Assembly (NCBI GenBank): GCA_044226655.1
Contig: JBGAGO010000003.1
Span: forward strand, 62,001 to 126,000
Direction of reading: 5' to 3'
Length of the DNA stretch: 64,000 bases
DNA from: JBEVOS01 sp044226655
Lineage (GTDB): Bacteria; Pseudomonadota; Alphaproteobacteria; Caulobacterales; Aquidulcibacteraceae
Shown: one piece after another, positions 50,148 through 58,070 of the stretch
Layout of the letters: every line of letters begins with the position of its first letter
Position numbering within the stretch: position 1 is the stretch's first letter
Notes under the pieces: generated by a model
The model's input: only the letters and a program-made list of their open reading frames with translations
Database searches by the model: none
What the model was told of the DNA's origin: nothing
Program-made: the position numbers and the translations under genes

Positions 50148-52148
50148 ATGTTCGGGAAAATTCTGATCGCCAACCGCGGAGAGATCGCGGTGCGCATCAT
50201 CAAGACGGCGCGCCGGCTCGGCATCAAAACGGTGGTGGTCTATTCGGAGGCCGACCGGGATTCGATGGCCGTCGACATGGCCGACGAGACGGTCTTCATC
50301 GGCCCCCCGCCCGCGGCCCAATCCTATCTCGACGCCGACAAGATCATCGCCGCCGCCCGCCAGACCGGCGCGGAGGCCATCCATCCGGGCTTCGGCTTCC
50401 TGTCGGAAAAGGCCGAATTTGCCGAGCGCTGCGCCAAAGAGAAGATCGTCTTCATCGGCCCGAACCCGCACGCCATCCATGCCATGGGCGACAAGATCGA
50501 ATCCAAGAAGACGGCGGCCGGCGCCAATGTCTCCTGCGTGCCCGGCTTCATCGGCGAGATCGAAGGCGTCGATCACGCAATCCAGATATCCGAGGAGATC
50601 GGCTATCCGGTGATGATCAAGGCGTCCGCCGGCGGCGGGGGCAAGGGCATTCGGGTCGCGGAAAACAAGAAGGACGTGCAGGAGGGCTTTCCCGCCGTGC
50701 GCGCCGAGGCCAAGGCCTCGTTCGGCGATGACCGCATCTTCATCGAGAAATTCGTCACCGCGCCGCGCCATATCGAAATTCAGGTGCTCGGCGATAAGCA
50801 CGGCAATGTCGTCTATCTGTTCGAGCGCGAATGCTCGATCCAGCGCCGCAATCAGAAGGTCATCGAGGAGGCGCCGTCGCCGCTGCTCGATGAAAAGACG
50901 CGCGCGGCGATGGGCGAGCAGGCCGTCGCGCTCGCCAAGGCCGTCGGCTATGACAGCGCCGGCACCGTCGAGTTCGTGGCCTCCGGCGCCGATAAGAGCT
51001 TCTACTTTCTCGAAATGAACACGCGGCTCCAGGTCGAGCATCCTGTGACGGAGGCGATCACAGGGCTCGATCTGGTCGAGCAGATGATCCGCGTCGCCGG
51101 CGGAGAAAAGCTGGCGTTCAAGCAGAAGGATTTGAAAATCAAAGGCTGGGCCATCGAGAGCCGCATCTACGCCGAGGATCCTTATCGCAATTTCCTGCCC
51201 TCGATCGGTCGGCTGCGCACCTATCGTCCGCCGCAAGAGGGCAAGGACGGCGCCATCAGCGTGCGCAATGACGCCGGCGTGCGCGAAGGCGATGAAATCT
51301 CGATGTTCTACGATCCGATGATCGCCAAGCTGGTCACCCACGGGCCCGATCGTCTCGCCGCCATCGATGCGCAAGCGCGCGCGCTCGATGATTTTCTGAT
51401 CGAAGGCATTCAGGACAACATCCCGTTCCTCGGCGCGGTGATGGAAGAAAAGCGCTTCCGCTCCGGGAACATCACCACCGCCTATATCAAAGACGAATTC
51501 CCCGACGGCTTTCAGGGCGCGACGCCCACGCCGGCGCAAGCCGATCTGCTGAACGCGTGCGCCGCCTATGCGCATGCGCTGATGTCGGCCCGCGCGGCGC
51601 ACATCAGTGGCCGTTTGAACGGCATTGGCGGCAAAGCGCGGCGCGATTGGGTCGTGATCCGCAATGGCGATTCAGTTCCGGTCGAGGTCGATCTTGAACC
51701 GGGCGGGGCGCGTTTGGTGCTCGCCGGCAAGGCGCACACGCTCAAAACCGATTGGGGGCCGGGCGATAAGGTCGTGTCCGGCTCTTATGACGGCGCGCCG
51801 TTCTCGGTGAAGCTGCGCGAGCAATCGGAAGGCTATGTGCTGCGGCTGCGCGGCGTTGCCCAGCGCCTCATCGTGGCGAGCCCGCGCGGCGCGGAGCTGC
51901 ATAAGAAAATTCCGCCCAAGCCGAAGGCCGACACCTCCAAACTCATCATGTCGCCCATGCCGGGCCTCGTCGTGTCGATCGACGTCGCCGAAGGCCAGGA
52001 GGTGAAGGCCGGCGAGGGCGTCGCCATCGTCGAAGCCATGAAGATGCAGAACATCATCCGCGCCGAGCGTGACGGCGTGGTCAGCAAAGTGCATGTCGCC
52101 GCGGGCGCCAGCGTCGCGGCGGATGAAGTGATGCTGGAGCTGGCGTGA
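50148..52148 (+). CDS. pccA: Acyl-CoA (propionyl-CoA) carboxylase biotin-containing alpha subunit
   Basis: A 666-residue subunit. The biotin-carboxylase part starts MFGKILIANRGEIAVRIIKT and contains KASAGGGGKGIRVAENK (ATP-grasp loop), FERECSIQRRNQKVIEEAPS and FLEMNTRLQVEHPVTEAITG. A BT-like middle region follows. The biotin lysine is in VEAMKMQN (Lys632) near the C-terminus. The size and the single-chain BC-BT-BCCP order fit PccA. The carboxyltransferase beta subunit (PccB) and methylmalonyl-CoA mutase are not in the window. A nitroreductase gene overlaps its stop by four bases. Confidence 0.95.
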   Translation: MFGKILIANRGEIAVRIIKTARRLGIKTVVVYSEADRDSMAVDMADETVFIGPPPAAQSYLDADKIIAAARQTGAEAIHPGFGFLSEKAEFAERCAKEKIVFIGPNPHAIHAMGDKIESKKTAAGANVSCVPGFIGEIEGVDHAIQISEEIGYPVMIKASAGGGGKGIRVAENKKDVQEGFPAVRAEAKASFGDDRIFIEKFVTAPRHIEIQVLGDKHGNVVYLFERECSIQRRNQKVIEEAPSPLLDEKTRAAMGEQAVALAKAVGYDSAGTVEFVASGADKSFYFLEMNTRLQVEHPVTEAITGLDLVEQMIRVAGGEKLAFKQKDLKIKGWAIESRIYAEDPYRNFLPSIGRLRTYRPPQEGKDGAISVRNDAGVREGDEISMFYDPMIAKLVTHGPDRLAAIDAQARALDDFLIEGIQDNIPFLGAVMEEKRFRSGNITTAYIKDEFPDGFQGATPTPAQADLLNACAAYAHALMSARAAHISGRLNGIGGKARRDWVVIRNGDSVPVEVDLEPGGARLVLAGKAHTLKTDWGPGDKVVSGSYDGAPFSVKLREQSEGYVLRLRGVAQRLIVASPRGAELHKKIPPKPKADTSKLIMSPMPGLVVSIDVAEGQEVKAGEGVAIVEAMKMQNIIRAERDGVVSKVHVAAGASVAADEVMLELA

Positions 52149-52825
52149 GTATGAAGCTCGCAGAGGCGCTGCGGGCGCGCCGTTCGATCCGCGCGTTCAA
52201 GCCCGATGCGGTGCCGCGCGCGCTGGTGGAAGAGCTGCTGCGCGAGGCCTCGCTGGCGCCGTCCGGCACCAACATCCAGCCGTGGAAAGTGCATGTGGTC
52301 GCGGGCGAAACGCGCAGACGCCTTGAAGCCGAAGTGCTGGCTCATCGCGAAACCCAGCCGCCGGATCACGCCGCCGAGTTCCCGCGCGCCAGCAAACGCA
52401 AGGAGCCCTACGTCTCGCGCATGCGCACGCTGGGCAAGGACATGTATGGCCTCATCGGCATTCCAAAGGGCGATCAGGCCGCGAACTGGCGCCAATGGGG
52501 CCGCAATTATCAATTCTTCGATGCGCCCGTGGGCCTCATCTTCACCGTCGACAAAGAGCTCGATGCGATGAGTTTCCTGGACATCGGCATGTTCATGCAG
52601 ACCTTCATGCTCGCCGCCAAAGCGCGGGGGCTCGATACCTGCGCGCAGGGCGCGTGGAACAATTTTTGGACCGTGACGCGCCGCGTGCTGGAGATTCCGG
52701 AGAGCGAATACATCGTGGCCGGCATGTCGCTCGGCTACGCCGATCCGGCCGCGCCCGTGAACACGCTGGTCTCGGCGCGCGAACCCGTTGAAAGCTTCGC
52801 GACCTTTCACGGCTTCGAGGACTGA
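52145..52825 (+). CDS. Nitroreductase family flavoprotein
   Basis: A 226-residue FMN-dependent oxidoreductase. The phosphate-binding RRSIRAFKPDAVPRALVEEL is at the N-terminus, SLAPSGTNIQPWKVHVV follows, and the C-terminal GMSLGYADPAAPVNTL is the typical late motif. It is read from a GTG overlapping the pccA stop (GTGA), so it is expressed with the carboxylase; ATG 52151 is an alternative. Substrates could be nitro compounds, quinones or an enone; none is indicated by the context. Confidence 0.92.
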   Translation: MSMKLAEALRARRSIRAFKPDAVPRALVEELLREASLAPSGTNIQPWKVHVVAGETRRRLEAEVLAHRETQPPDHAAEFPRASKRKEPYVSRMRTLGKDMYGLIGIPKGDQAANWRQWGRNYQFFDAPVGLIFTVDKELDAMSFLDIGMFMQTFMLAAKARGLDTCAQGAWNNFWTVTRRVLEIPESEYIVAGMSLGYADPAAPVNTLVSAREPVESFATFHGFED

Positions 52826-52832
52826 GCCCTTC

Positions 52833-53366
52833 ATGCAGGCGCTGATCGCGCTCTTCACGCCGTTCGGCCGCATCGGGTCGCGGCTTTACTGGACGCTGAC
52901 GATCGCGCTTTCGCTGATCGCGGCAGGCGTGACGCTGCTGCTCGGCCAGGATGCGCCGGCCCAACTCGTCGCGGCGGCGGTGACGCTGGCGCCCGGGCCG
53001 AGCTTCTTCGTCGGCTGCCGTTTCGCGCAAACACAGGCGTTGCAATGCGGGCTGTGGGGGCCGCTGCAATCGGTTGTGCTCTGGGCCGGGTTTTTCTGGG
53101 TCGGCTTCAGCCTCGCCGCCAGCCGTCTGCACGATGCCCGGATCGCGCGCTGGCGCCTGGCGCTGGCCTATGTCGTGCTGTTCCTGCTGCAGATGGCGGC
53201 GACGGCGGGGCTCACCTATGCGAGCGCGGCGGGCTTTCTTTCGATCGAGGAATTCGCCATCGCCACGGTGATCGCGCTCGGCCTCTTCTGGCTCGGCCAC
53301 CTCTTCATCCGCGTTTGGCCGGGCCTGGCGCGGCCGTCCGGGCCGAAGATCGTTCCAATCGATTAG
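52833..53366 (+). CDS. DUF805-like membrane protein
   Basis: A 177-residue inner-membrane protein. It starts MQALIALFTPFGRIGSRLYW (the G-R-I-x-R-x-x-Y/F-W signature of DUF805) and has the later ASRLHDARIARW motif, with four hydrophobic segments. The function of the family is unknown. It follows the nitroreductase gene by 7 bases and converges on lipB with a 4-base overlap. A longer frame from 52788 would overlap the nitroreductase gene; ATG 52833 is the natural start. Confidence 0.75.
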   Translation: MQALIALFTPFGRIGSRLYWTLTIALSLIAAGVTLLLGQDAPAQLVAAAVTLAPGPSFFVGCRFAQTQALQCGLWGPLQSVVLWAGFFWVGFSLAASRLHDARIARWRLALAYVVLFLLQMAATAGLTYASAAGFLSIEEFAIATVIALGLFWLGHLFIRVWPGLARPSGPKIVPID

Positions 53367-54019
53367 AGCAGCGGCGCGGCGGGCGCGGTTGCGCCGAAGC
53401 GCGCTTCGAACGCGGCTTTGAGCGCAGCGTCCGCCTCATCCATCGTCACCGGCAGGCCGAGGTCGACGAGGCTCGTCACGCCGTGCTCGCGGATCCCACA
53501 GGGCACGATGCCGGCATAATGCGTGAGGTCCGGCTCCACGTTGAGCGCGATCCCGTGATAGCTGACCCAGCGCCTTATCTTCACGCCGAGCGCCGCGATC
53601 TTGTCTTCGCGCGCCCAGCCGGGACCTTTGCGCGCGACCCAGACGCCGACGCGCCCGTCGCGCCGTTCGCCGACGACGTTGAACGCCGCGAGCGCCTCGA
53701 TCAGCCATTTCTCGAGATCGCAGACGAAAGCGCGCACATCGCTTCCGCGCGCCTTGAGATCGAGCATCACATAAGCCACGCGCTGGCCTGGCCCGTGATA
53801 GGTGAATTGGCCGCCGCGATTGGTGCGATGCACGGGAAAGCGCGGATCGAGCAAATCGCCGTCCTTCGCGCTGACGCCGCCGGTGTAGAGCGGGGGATGT
53901 TCCACCAGCCAAATCAGCTCGCCTGCCGCCCCGTCGCGGATCGCGGCGGCGCGCGCCTCCATGGCCGCAACCGCCGGTTCGTAAGGCGTCAGCCCGCGCG
54001 ACACAGCCCAGCCGATCAT
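53363..54019 (-). CDS. lipB: Octanoyl-[ACP]:protein N-octanoyltransferase
   Basis: A 218-residue LipB, which transfers octanoate from acyl carrier protein to lipoyl domains. The Arg-Gly-Gly loop is in RTNRGGQFTYHGPGQRVAYV, the lysine of the active site in the DKIAALGVKIRRWVSYHG segment, and the catalytic Cys in IVPCGIREHGVTSLVDLG. ATG 54019 is preferred over 54037. The LipA gene is not in the window. It overlaps the convergent DUF805 gene by four bases. Confidence 0.97.
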   Translation of the reverse strand: MIGWAVSRGLTPYEPAVAAMEARAAAIRDGAAGELIWLVEHPPLYTGGVSAKDGDLLDPRFPVHRTNRGGQFTYHGPGQRVAYVMLDLKARGSDVRAFVCDLEKWLIEALAAFNVVGERRDGRVGVWVARKGPGWAREDKIAALGVKIRRWVSYHGIALNVEPDLTHYAGIVPCGIREHGVTSLVDLGLPVTMDEADAALKAAFEARFGATAPAAPLL

Positions 54020-54078
54020 GCGTTCACAGCCTCTCAATCCTTTCGGCGTCAGCTTCGCGCCATAGATGGGGAATCGGG

Positions 54079-54336
54079 TTGTCCGACAAAAGCCAAGTCC
54101 AGCGCGTTGAAATCGAACTCGCCGTGGTTCTGGGCCGCGCCCAGATGCCGATGCAGCAGCTTCTGCGCATGGGCCGCGGGGCGGTGATTCCCCTCGACAC
54201 CGGCGAAAACGACCAGCTCTGGATCCTGGCCAACAACCATCCCATCGCCCGCGGCGAGATCACGATTGAGGGTGAGCGGCTTTGCATCACCGTGACTGAT
54301 CCCGCTGATGTGCATGAGTTTTTTGCCCGGAAATAG
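54079..54336 (+). CDS. FliN/YscQ-like SpoA-domain protein (flagellar motor switch type)
   Basis: An 85-residue protein, read from TTG 54079. It consists of one SpoA domain: QRVEIELAVVLGRAQMPMQQ, then LRMGRGAVIPLDTGENDQLW, and ILANNHPIARGEITIEGERL. Length and sequence resemble short FliN proteins of alphaproteobacteria, which form the C-ring of the flagellar motor. No other flagellar gene is near, so it may be an isolated FliN or another SpoA family member. A TTG start is unusual but gives the family-typical MSDKSQ beginning. Confidence 0.8.
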   Translation: MSDKSQVQRVEIELAVVLGRAQMPMQQLLRMGRGAVIPLDTGENDQLWILANNHPIARGEITIEGERLCITVTDPADVHEFFARK

Positions 54337-54506
54337 CCAGGTGATAGGCCGAAAAGCCTAATCTGAACGCATCCTTTCAATCCGTTCATGTTCGCTTCAG
54401 GCGGGCGCCACGAATATCTGTGGCGGCGAGCGGGCGTGACAGCTAATCCCCTTCGCCGGGGCGCCTCGATGGGCGGGGTTCCCAGTTTTGCGCAGCAGCC
54501 AGTGGA

Positions 54507-54526
54507 GGGGCGGCGGCGCCCTTTTT
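54507..54526 (+). promoter_or_regulatory. Terminator-like hairpin adjoining the ribosome site of the secreted-protein gene
   Basis: GGGCG-GCGG-CGCCC-TTTTT stands just before the GGAGG of the gene at 54538. The leader of about 200 bases also contains CCCC-TTCGCC-GGGG. This layout could let transcription or translation respond to a signal by switching the hairpin; this is inference. No known riboswitch is recognised. Confidence 0.35.
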
Positions 54527-54537
54527 GGAGGGTTGGG

Positions 54538-55017
54538 ATGAAATCCATGCTTCGTACAATGGCTGCGGTCGCGGTCCTGGCTTTGGCCGGGGCGACGGCG
54601 GCTTCTGCGCAAAACTACAGCGCGAACCCGACCTACGGGTCCACGCAGCTGACCTCGGGCTTCACCCCCGATCCGCTGACGATCAATCTGCAATCGGGCG
54701 GTTCGATCGATTCCGCGCAAAGCATTGGCGGCGCCTGCACCGGCTTCATCGCCAACGCGCCGGACTACCGCGTGAACTATCGCGCCGGCAATTATCCGCT
54801 GATCATCTCGGTCGCGTCGAGCGCGGACACCACGCTCGTCATCAACGGCCCTGACGGCCAATGGTATTGCGACGATGACGGCGGCAATCAGGGCATGAAC
54901 CCGGCCGTGCGCTTCAACAATCCGGCCTCCGGCCAGTACGACATCTGGGTCGGCACTTACGGCTCGGGCAGCCTCAACAGCGCGACGCTGACGATCTCGG
55001 AAGTGATGAGTCAGTAA
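54538..55017 (+). CDS. Secreted protein, single-domain member of a repeated family
   Basis: A 159-residue exported protein. ATG 54538 follows GGAGG. The signal peptide ends ATAASAQ. The mature domain has NPTYGSTQLTSGFTPDPLTI (start), GGACTGFIANAPDYRVNYRA, ISVASSADTTLVINGPDGQW and YCDDDGGNQGMNP (acidic loop), and ends SGQYDIWVGTYGSGSLNS. The arrangement resembles PPC/calcium-binding beta-sandwich domains of bacterial proteases. I know relatives only as unannotated proteins of Caulobacterales-type bacteria. A two-domain paralogue follows directly. Confidence 0.8.
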   Translation: MKSMLRTMAAVAVLALAGATAASAQNYSANPTYGSTQLTSGFTPDPLTINLQSGGSIDSAQSIGGACTGFIANAPDYRVNYRAGNYPLIISVASSADTTLVINGPDGQWYCDDDGGNQGMNPAVRFNNPASGQYDIWVGTYGSGSLNSATLTISEVMSQ

Positions 55018-55084
55018 GCGATCTTGTGGAGGGCGCGTTTCGGGCGCACAGCCTGAAGCGCGCCGCCACGACAAGGGGGAAGAC

Positions 55085-55999
55085 ATGATCCGCATTACAC
55101 ACGCCGCGCTTGCGGTCGCGATGACGCTTGCGCTCAGCGCGAGCCCGGCTTTCGCGCAATCCTTGCGCACCAGCGCGTCCGGAACGTTCGGCACGGTGCG
55201 CCTCAACACTGGCTTCGAGCCCGATCCGCATGACGTCACGGTGCAGGCCGGCGGTCCGATCGACGCTGCCAATGGGACGGGCGAAGGCTGCGTCGGCATG
55301 ATCGCGGCGCGCCCGACGGTCACCTTGCGCTATCGCGCCGGCCAATTGCCGCTCTACATCTCGTCGGAATCCGGCGATGACGGCACGCTCGTCGTGCGCG
55401 ATCCGAGCGGGCATTGGGTGTGCGACGACGACAGCGGCGGCAATCTCAATCCGAGCCTGCGCATCGAAAGCCCGGCCTCCGGCCGTTATCAAATCTGGGT
55501 CGGCCGTTTCGGCACGGAAAACGGCACGGCGGAAGCAATTCTGCACATTTCGGAAATCCACGGCCTCGCCGATGCGACCACGCAGGGCGCGCCCGATACG
55601 AGCCTCGATCCCGCCTATGGCGTGCTCGATCTGCACACGGGCTTCACGCCGGATCCGGCCACGGTCGCGATCCAAGCGGGCGGCGGTTATGACGCCAGCG
55701 GCCTGCAGGCGCCGGGCTGCGTCGGCTTCATCGCGCAAGCGCCGGATTATCGCGTGAACTATCAGTCCGGCGCGCTGCCGCTGATCTTCTCGGTGGCCTC
55801 GGATGCTGACACGACGCTGGTCGTGAACACGCCGGATGGCCAATGGCATTGCGATGACGACAGCGGCGAGCAGGGCATGAATCCCTCGATCCGCTTCGAC
55901 CAGCCGCAATCGGGCCAATACGACATCTGGGTCGGCACGTATGAAGCCGGCGATCTCAAGGACTCGGTCCTGAACATTTCCGAAGTCACCAGCCAATAA
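55085..55999 (+). CDS. Secreted protein with two tandem copies of the same domain
   Basis: A 304-residue exported protein (signal peptide ending SPAFAQ). Domain 1, about residues 25-160, has SGTFGTVRLNTGFEPDPHDV and VCDDDSGGNLNPSLRIES. Domain 2, about residues 172-304, has DPAYGVLDLHTGFTPDPATV, APDYRVNYQSGALPLIFSVA and HCDDDSGEQGMNPSIRFDQP. Domain 2 is closer to the 159-residue protein upstream than to domain 1, which suggests duplication after the pair arose. AAGGGGGAAG precedes the ATG. A strong terminator follows. It is probably co-transcribed with the upstream paralogue. Confidence 0.82.
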   Translation: MIRITHAALAVAMTLALSASPAFAQSLRTSASGTFGTVRLNTGFEPDPHDVTVQAGGPIDAANGTGEGCVGMIAARPTVTLRYRAGQLPLYISSESGDDGTLVVRDPSGHWVCDDDSGGNLNPSLRIESPASGRYQIWVGRFGTENGTAEAILHISEIHGLADATTQGAPDTSLDPAYGVLDLHTGFTPDPATVAIQAGGGYDASGLQAPGCVGFIAQAPDYRVNYQSGALPLIFSVASDADTTLVVNTPDGQWHCDDDSGEQGMNPSIRFDQPQSGQYDIWVGTYEAGDLKDSVLNISEVTSQ

Positions 56000-56021
56000 G
56001 GCGTGCGCCTTCGATCCTGCG

Positions 56022-56051
56022 AAAGGCCGGCGTGAAAGCGCCGGCCTTTTT
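56022..56051 (+). terminator. Rho-independent terminator after the secreted-domain genes
   Basis: AAAGGCCGGCG and CGCCGGCCTTTTT form a 10-base stem with loop TGAAAG and a T5 tail, 22 bases after the stop codon. It also ends just before the convergent DUF2218 gene. Confidence 0.88.
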
Positions 56052-56055
56052 GCTG

Positions 56056-56337
56056 TCAGGACCAGGCGGGCTCGGTGAGTTCTTCGCGAAACGCGAAGCG
56101 CTTAAGATGGTCGAACAGCACGCGCTGCAGGCGGAGAAGCGTATCGCCGTCCGGCGCGGTGATGGTGACGTCCAAACTGTCGGGCGCGGCCTCCAGCAGG
56201 CACGAGGCGTCCGTGCTGAAGGGCACGCGGCCGACTAGCGGCGTGAACGTCACGTCCAGCCGATGGCTCCAATGCTTGCACAGCTGTTGGAGATAGCGGC
56301 TGGCGTTGGCGGTGGGGATCTGCGCGCGGCTCTCCAT
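56056..56337 (-). CDS. DUF2218 family protein
   Basis: A 93-residue protein. It starts MESRAQIPTANASRYLQQLC, contains KHWSHRLDVTFTPLVGRVPF (the H-x-x-x-H… pattern of DUF2218) and ends RFAFREELTEPAW. The family occurs with regulators and iron- or siderophore-linked genes in proteobacteria, but its biochemistry is unknown. Its start is 2 bases from the PadR stop, and it is expressed downstream of that regulator. Confidence 0.88.
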   Translation of the reverse strand: MESRAQIPTANASRYLQQLCKHWSHRLDVTFTPLVGRVPFSTDASCLLEAAPDSLDVTITAPDGDTLLRLQRVLFDHLKRFAFREELTEPAWS

Positions 56338-56339
56338 GC

Positions 56340-56864
56340 TCAGCTCCGTTCGATCGCCGCGGCCGCGCCATCGATCGCCGCGCACATGGAATCGACCTGT
56401 TCCTGCGTCAGCGGGCCCTGCATCGTTCTGAGGCGGATGGCGGTCTTCAGGTTTTCGAGCGCGCGGCGCAGGCGGAACATGTGGGCGCGGTCGCCGCCGA
56501 CGCCATCGGCCCGCGCGAAGGCGGCGTCCACGGCGGCGGCTTGGGTCTTGAGATGTTCGAGACCGGCTTCGGTGGCGGCGTAGCGCTTCTTGCCGTCTTC
56601 TTCGGCCTCGATGCGGGCGAGCCCGGTTTCTTCGAGATAGGTCAGGGTCGGGTAGATGACGCCGGGGCTGGGGCTGTAGGCGCCGCCGAGGGCCTCCTCG
56701 ATCGCCTTCATCACCTCGTAGCCGTGGCGTGGCTTCTCGGCGATCAGCTTGAGGATGACCAGGCGCAGATCGCCCTGCTCGAACACGCGGCCGCGCATGC
56801 GCGGCCCGCCATGGCGGCCCTCCCGGCCCCAATGGCCCTTGTGACGGTGGAAATGACGGTGCAT
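56340..56864 (-). CDS. PadR family transcriptional regulator
   Basis: A 174-residue regulator with a His-rich N-terminal tail (MHRHFHRHKGHWGREGRHGG), the PadR winged helix (VFEQGDLRLVILKLIAEKPR, HGYEVMKAIEEALGGAYSPS, PGVIYPTLTYLEETGLARIE, AEEDGKKRYAATEAG) and a helical dimerisation C-terminus. AAAGGA precedes the ATG. The His-rich tail, present in relatives, may bind metal or haem. A long perfect operator palindrome lies 20 bases upstream, so it should repress itself and DUF2218. Confidence 0.92.
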   Translation of the reverse strand: MHRHFHRHKGHWGREGRHGGPRMRGRVFEQGDLRLVILKLIAEKPRHGYEVMKAIEEALGGAYSPSPGVIYPTLTYLEETGLARIEAEEDGKKRYAATEAGLEHLKTQAAAVDAAFARADGVGGDRAHMFRLRRALENLKTAIRLRTMQGPLTQEQVDSMCAAIDGAAAAIERS

Positions 56865-56883
56865 CGGATGTCCTTTCTGTAAT

Positions 56884-56920
56884 AAGTCCGATATATCGGA
56901 ATTACAGATATATCGGACTT
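56884..56920 (-). promoter_or_regulatory. PadR operator, perfect 14-base inverted repeat
   Basis: AAGTCCGATATATC (56884-56897) and GATATATCGGACTT (56907-56920) are perfect reverse complements around GGAATTACA. Each half also contains the shorter self-complementary CCGATATATCGG-type core. It lies immediately upstream of the PadR start on the minus strand and is strikingly AT-rich against the background. A promoter -10 could lie within the ATATAT stretches. Confidence 0.85.
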
Positions 56921-56947
56921 GCGCTTGGCGCAAGGGGCGCCGTCATT

Positions 56948-57047
56948 CCTCCCCCTGCAAGGGGGAGGTCAGGAGGGGGTGAGCCGCACGCCCCGCCCGT
57001 CCAGTTTGTGACTCACCCCCTCCCAGCCTCCCCCTTGCAGGGGGAGG
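56948..57047. repeat. Long inverted repeat of C/G-rich hairpins
   Basis: CCTCCCCC-TGCAA-GGGGGAGG (56948-56968) is mirrored by the near-identical hairpin at 57027-57047. AGGAGGGGGTGAG (56971-56983) is mirrored by CTCACCCCCTCCC (57012-57024). It separates the PadR operon from the SDR gene. Confidence 0.85.
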
Positions 57048-57157
57048 AGAGGGCCGCGCCGGGTCCCGCTGCGCGCCGCTTTAGAGGAAATCGGGCGGCG
57101 CGGGCGTTCTGCTGGCGGGCAGGCGGGCTTACCTGCGACCCATCAAGGGAGGCGAAC

Positions 57158-57895
57158 ATGACCAAGACAGCCATCGTCACCGGCGTCGGCGCGGAAGAGG
57201 GCGTGGGGGCGGCGGTGAGCCGGCGCTTCGCGCGCGAGGGCTATCACGTGATCGTCGCGGGGCGGACGCCGGCGAAGATCGATCTCACGGTCGCGACTAT
57301 CAAGGCGCGCGGCGGCAGCGCGGAATCCTACGCGCTCGACCTCACCAAGGAAGATCAGGTGATCGCGCTGTTCGATCACGCGTTCGCGCCGCGCGAGGGC
57401 TTCGATCTGCCGGACGTCGTCGTGTTCAACGCGGGCGACAATCGCATGATCCCGTTCCGCGATGTCGATGCGGCCTTGTTCGAAGCGTTCTGGCGCGTCG
57501 GCTGTTTCGCCGGCTTCCTGGTCGGGCGCGAAGCGGCGCGGCGGCTTGTGCCGCTTGGGCGCGGCACGGTGCTGTTCACGGGCGCCTCTGGGTCGCTGCG
57601 CGGCAAGGGCGGCTTTGCGCAATTCGCGGCGGCGAAGGCGGGCCTGCGCATGATCTCACAAAGCATGGCGCGCGAGTTCGGCCCGCAAGGCATTCACGTC
57701 GCCCATGTCGTGATCGATGGCGGCATCGACGGCGCGCGGCTCAACACGGCCGTACCAGCCTTGCGCGAACAGCGTGGCGAGAACGGCATGCTCAACGTTG
57801 ATGCGATCGCGGAAACCTATTGGCAAACCCACGCGCAGCATCCCTCGGCGTGGAGCCAAGAGGTGGAGCTCCGGCCGTTCAAGGAGCCGTTTTGA
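57158..57895 (+). CDS. Short-chain dehydrogenase/reductase with altered active site
   Basis: A 245-residue SDR. The NAD(P)-binding start is TKTAIVTGVGAEEGVGAAVS (GxxxGxG-like), with VVFNAGDNRM (NAG motif) next and the catalytic Ser in LFTGASGSLRGKGGF. The usual Tyr-x-x-x-Lys appears as FAQFAAAKAGL: Lys is kept but Phe takes the place of Tyr. A subgroup of bacterial SDRs shares this and its activity is unclear. AAGGGAGG precedes the ATG. The gene stands alone between two palindromic repeats. Confidence 0.9.
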   Translation: MTKTAIVTGVGAEEGVGAAVSRRFAREGYHVIVAGRTPAKIDLTVATIKARGGSAESYALDLTKEDQVIALFDHAFAPREGFDLPDVVVFNAGDNRMIPFRDVDAALFEAFWRVGCFAGFLVGREAARRLVPLGRGTVLFTGASGSLRGKGGFAQFAAAKAGLRMISQSMAREFGPQGIHVAHVVIDGGIDGARLNTAVPALREQRGENGMLNVDAIAETYWQTHAQHPSAWSQEVELRPFKEPF

Positions 57896-57924
57896 ACTGC
57901 GCGCGTCACTGAAGAGAGTTGGCA

Positions 57925-58041
57925 GTCATTCCGGCCGGAGCCGCGCGGCGGCGTGGCGCAGAGCCGGAACCCAGGGGATCGAAAGGTGATGCGCCGGCCC
58001 CTGGGTTCCGGGTTCGTCGCTGCGCGACGCCCCAGAATGAC
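57925..58041. repeat. Palindromic repeat, CCGGAACCCAGGGG family (copy 3)
   Basis: GTCATTCCGG (57925-57934) mirrors CCAGAATGAC (58032-58041). Inside, CCGGAACCCAGGGG and CCCCTGGGTTCCGG are an exact inverted pair, as in copy 1. The unit separates the SDR gene from the convergent saccharopine-dehydrogenase-like gene. Confidence 0.88.
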
Positions 58042-58070
58042 TGACGTTGTTTCTCAATCTGGAAAACGCA

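Noticed and set aside
50070..51602. A 510-codon frame antisense to pccA
   Set aside because: Arg/Gly/Asp-rich shadow of a long GC-rich gene; no motif or ribosome site.
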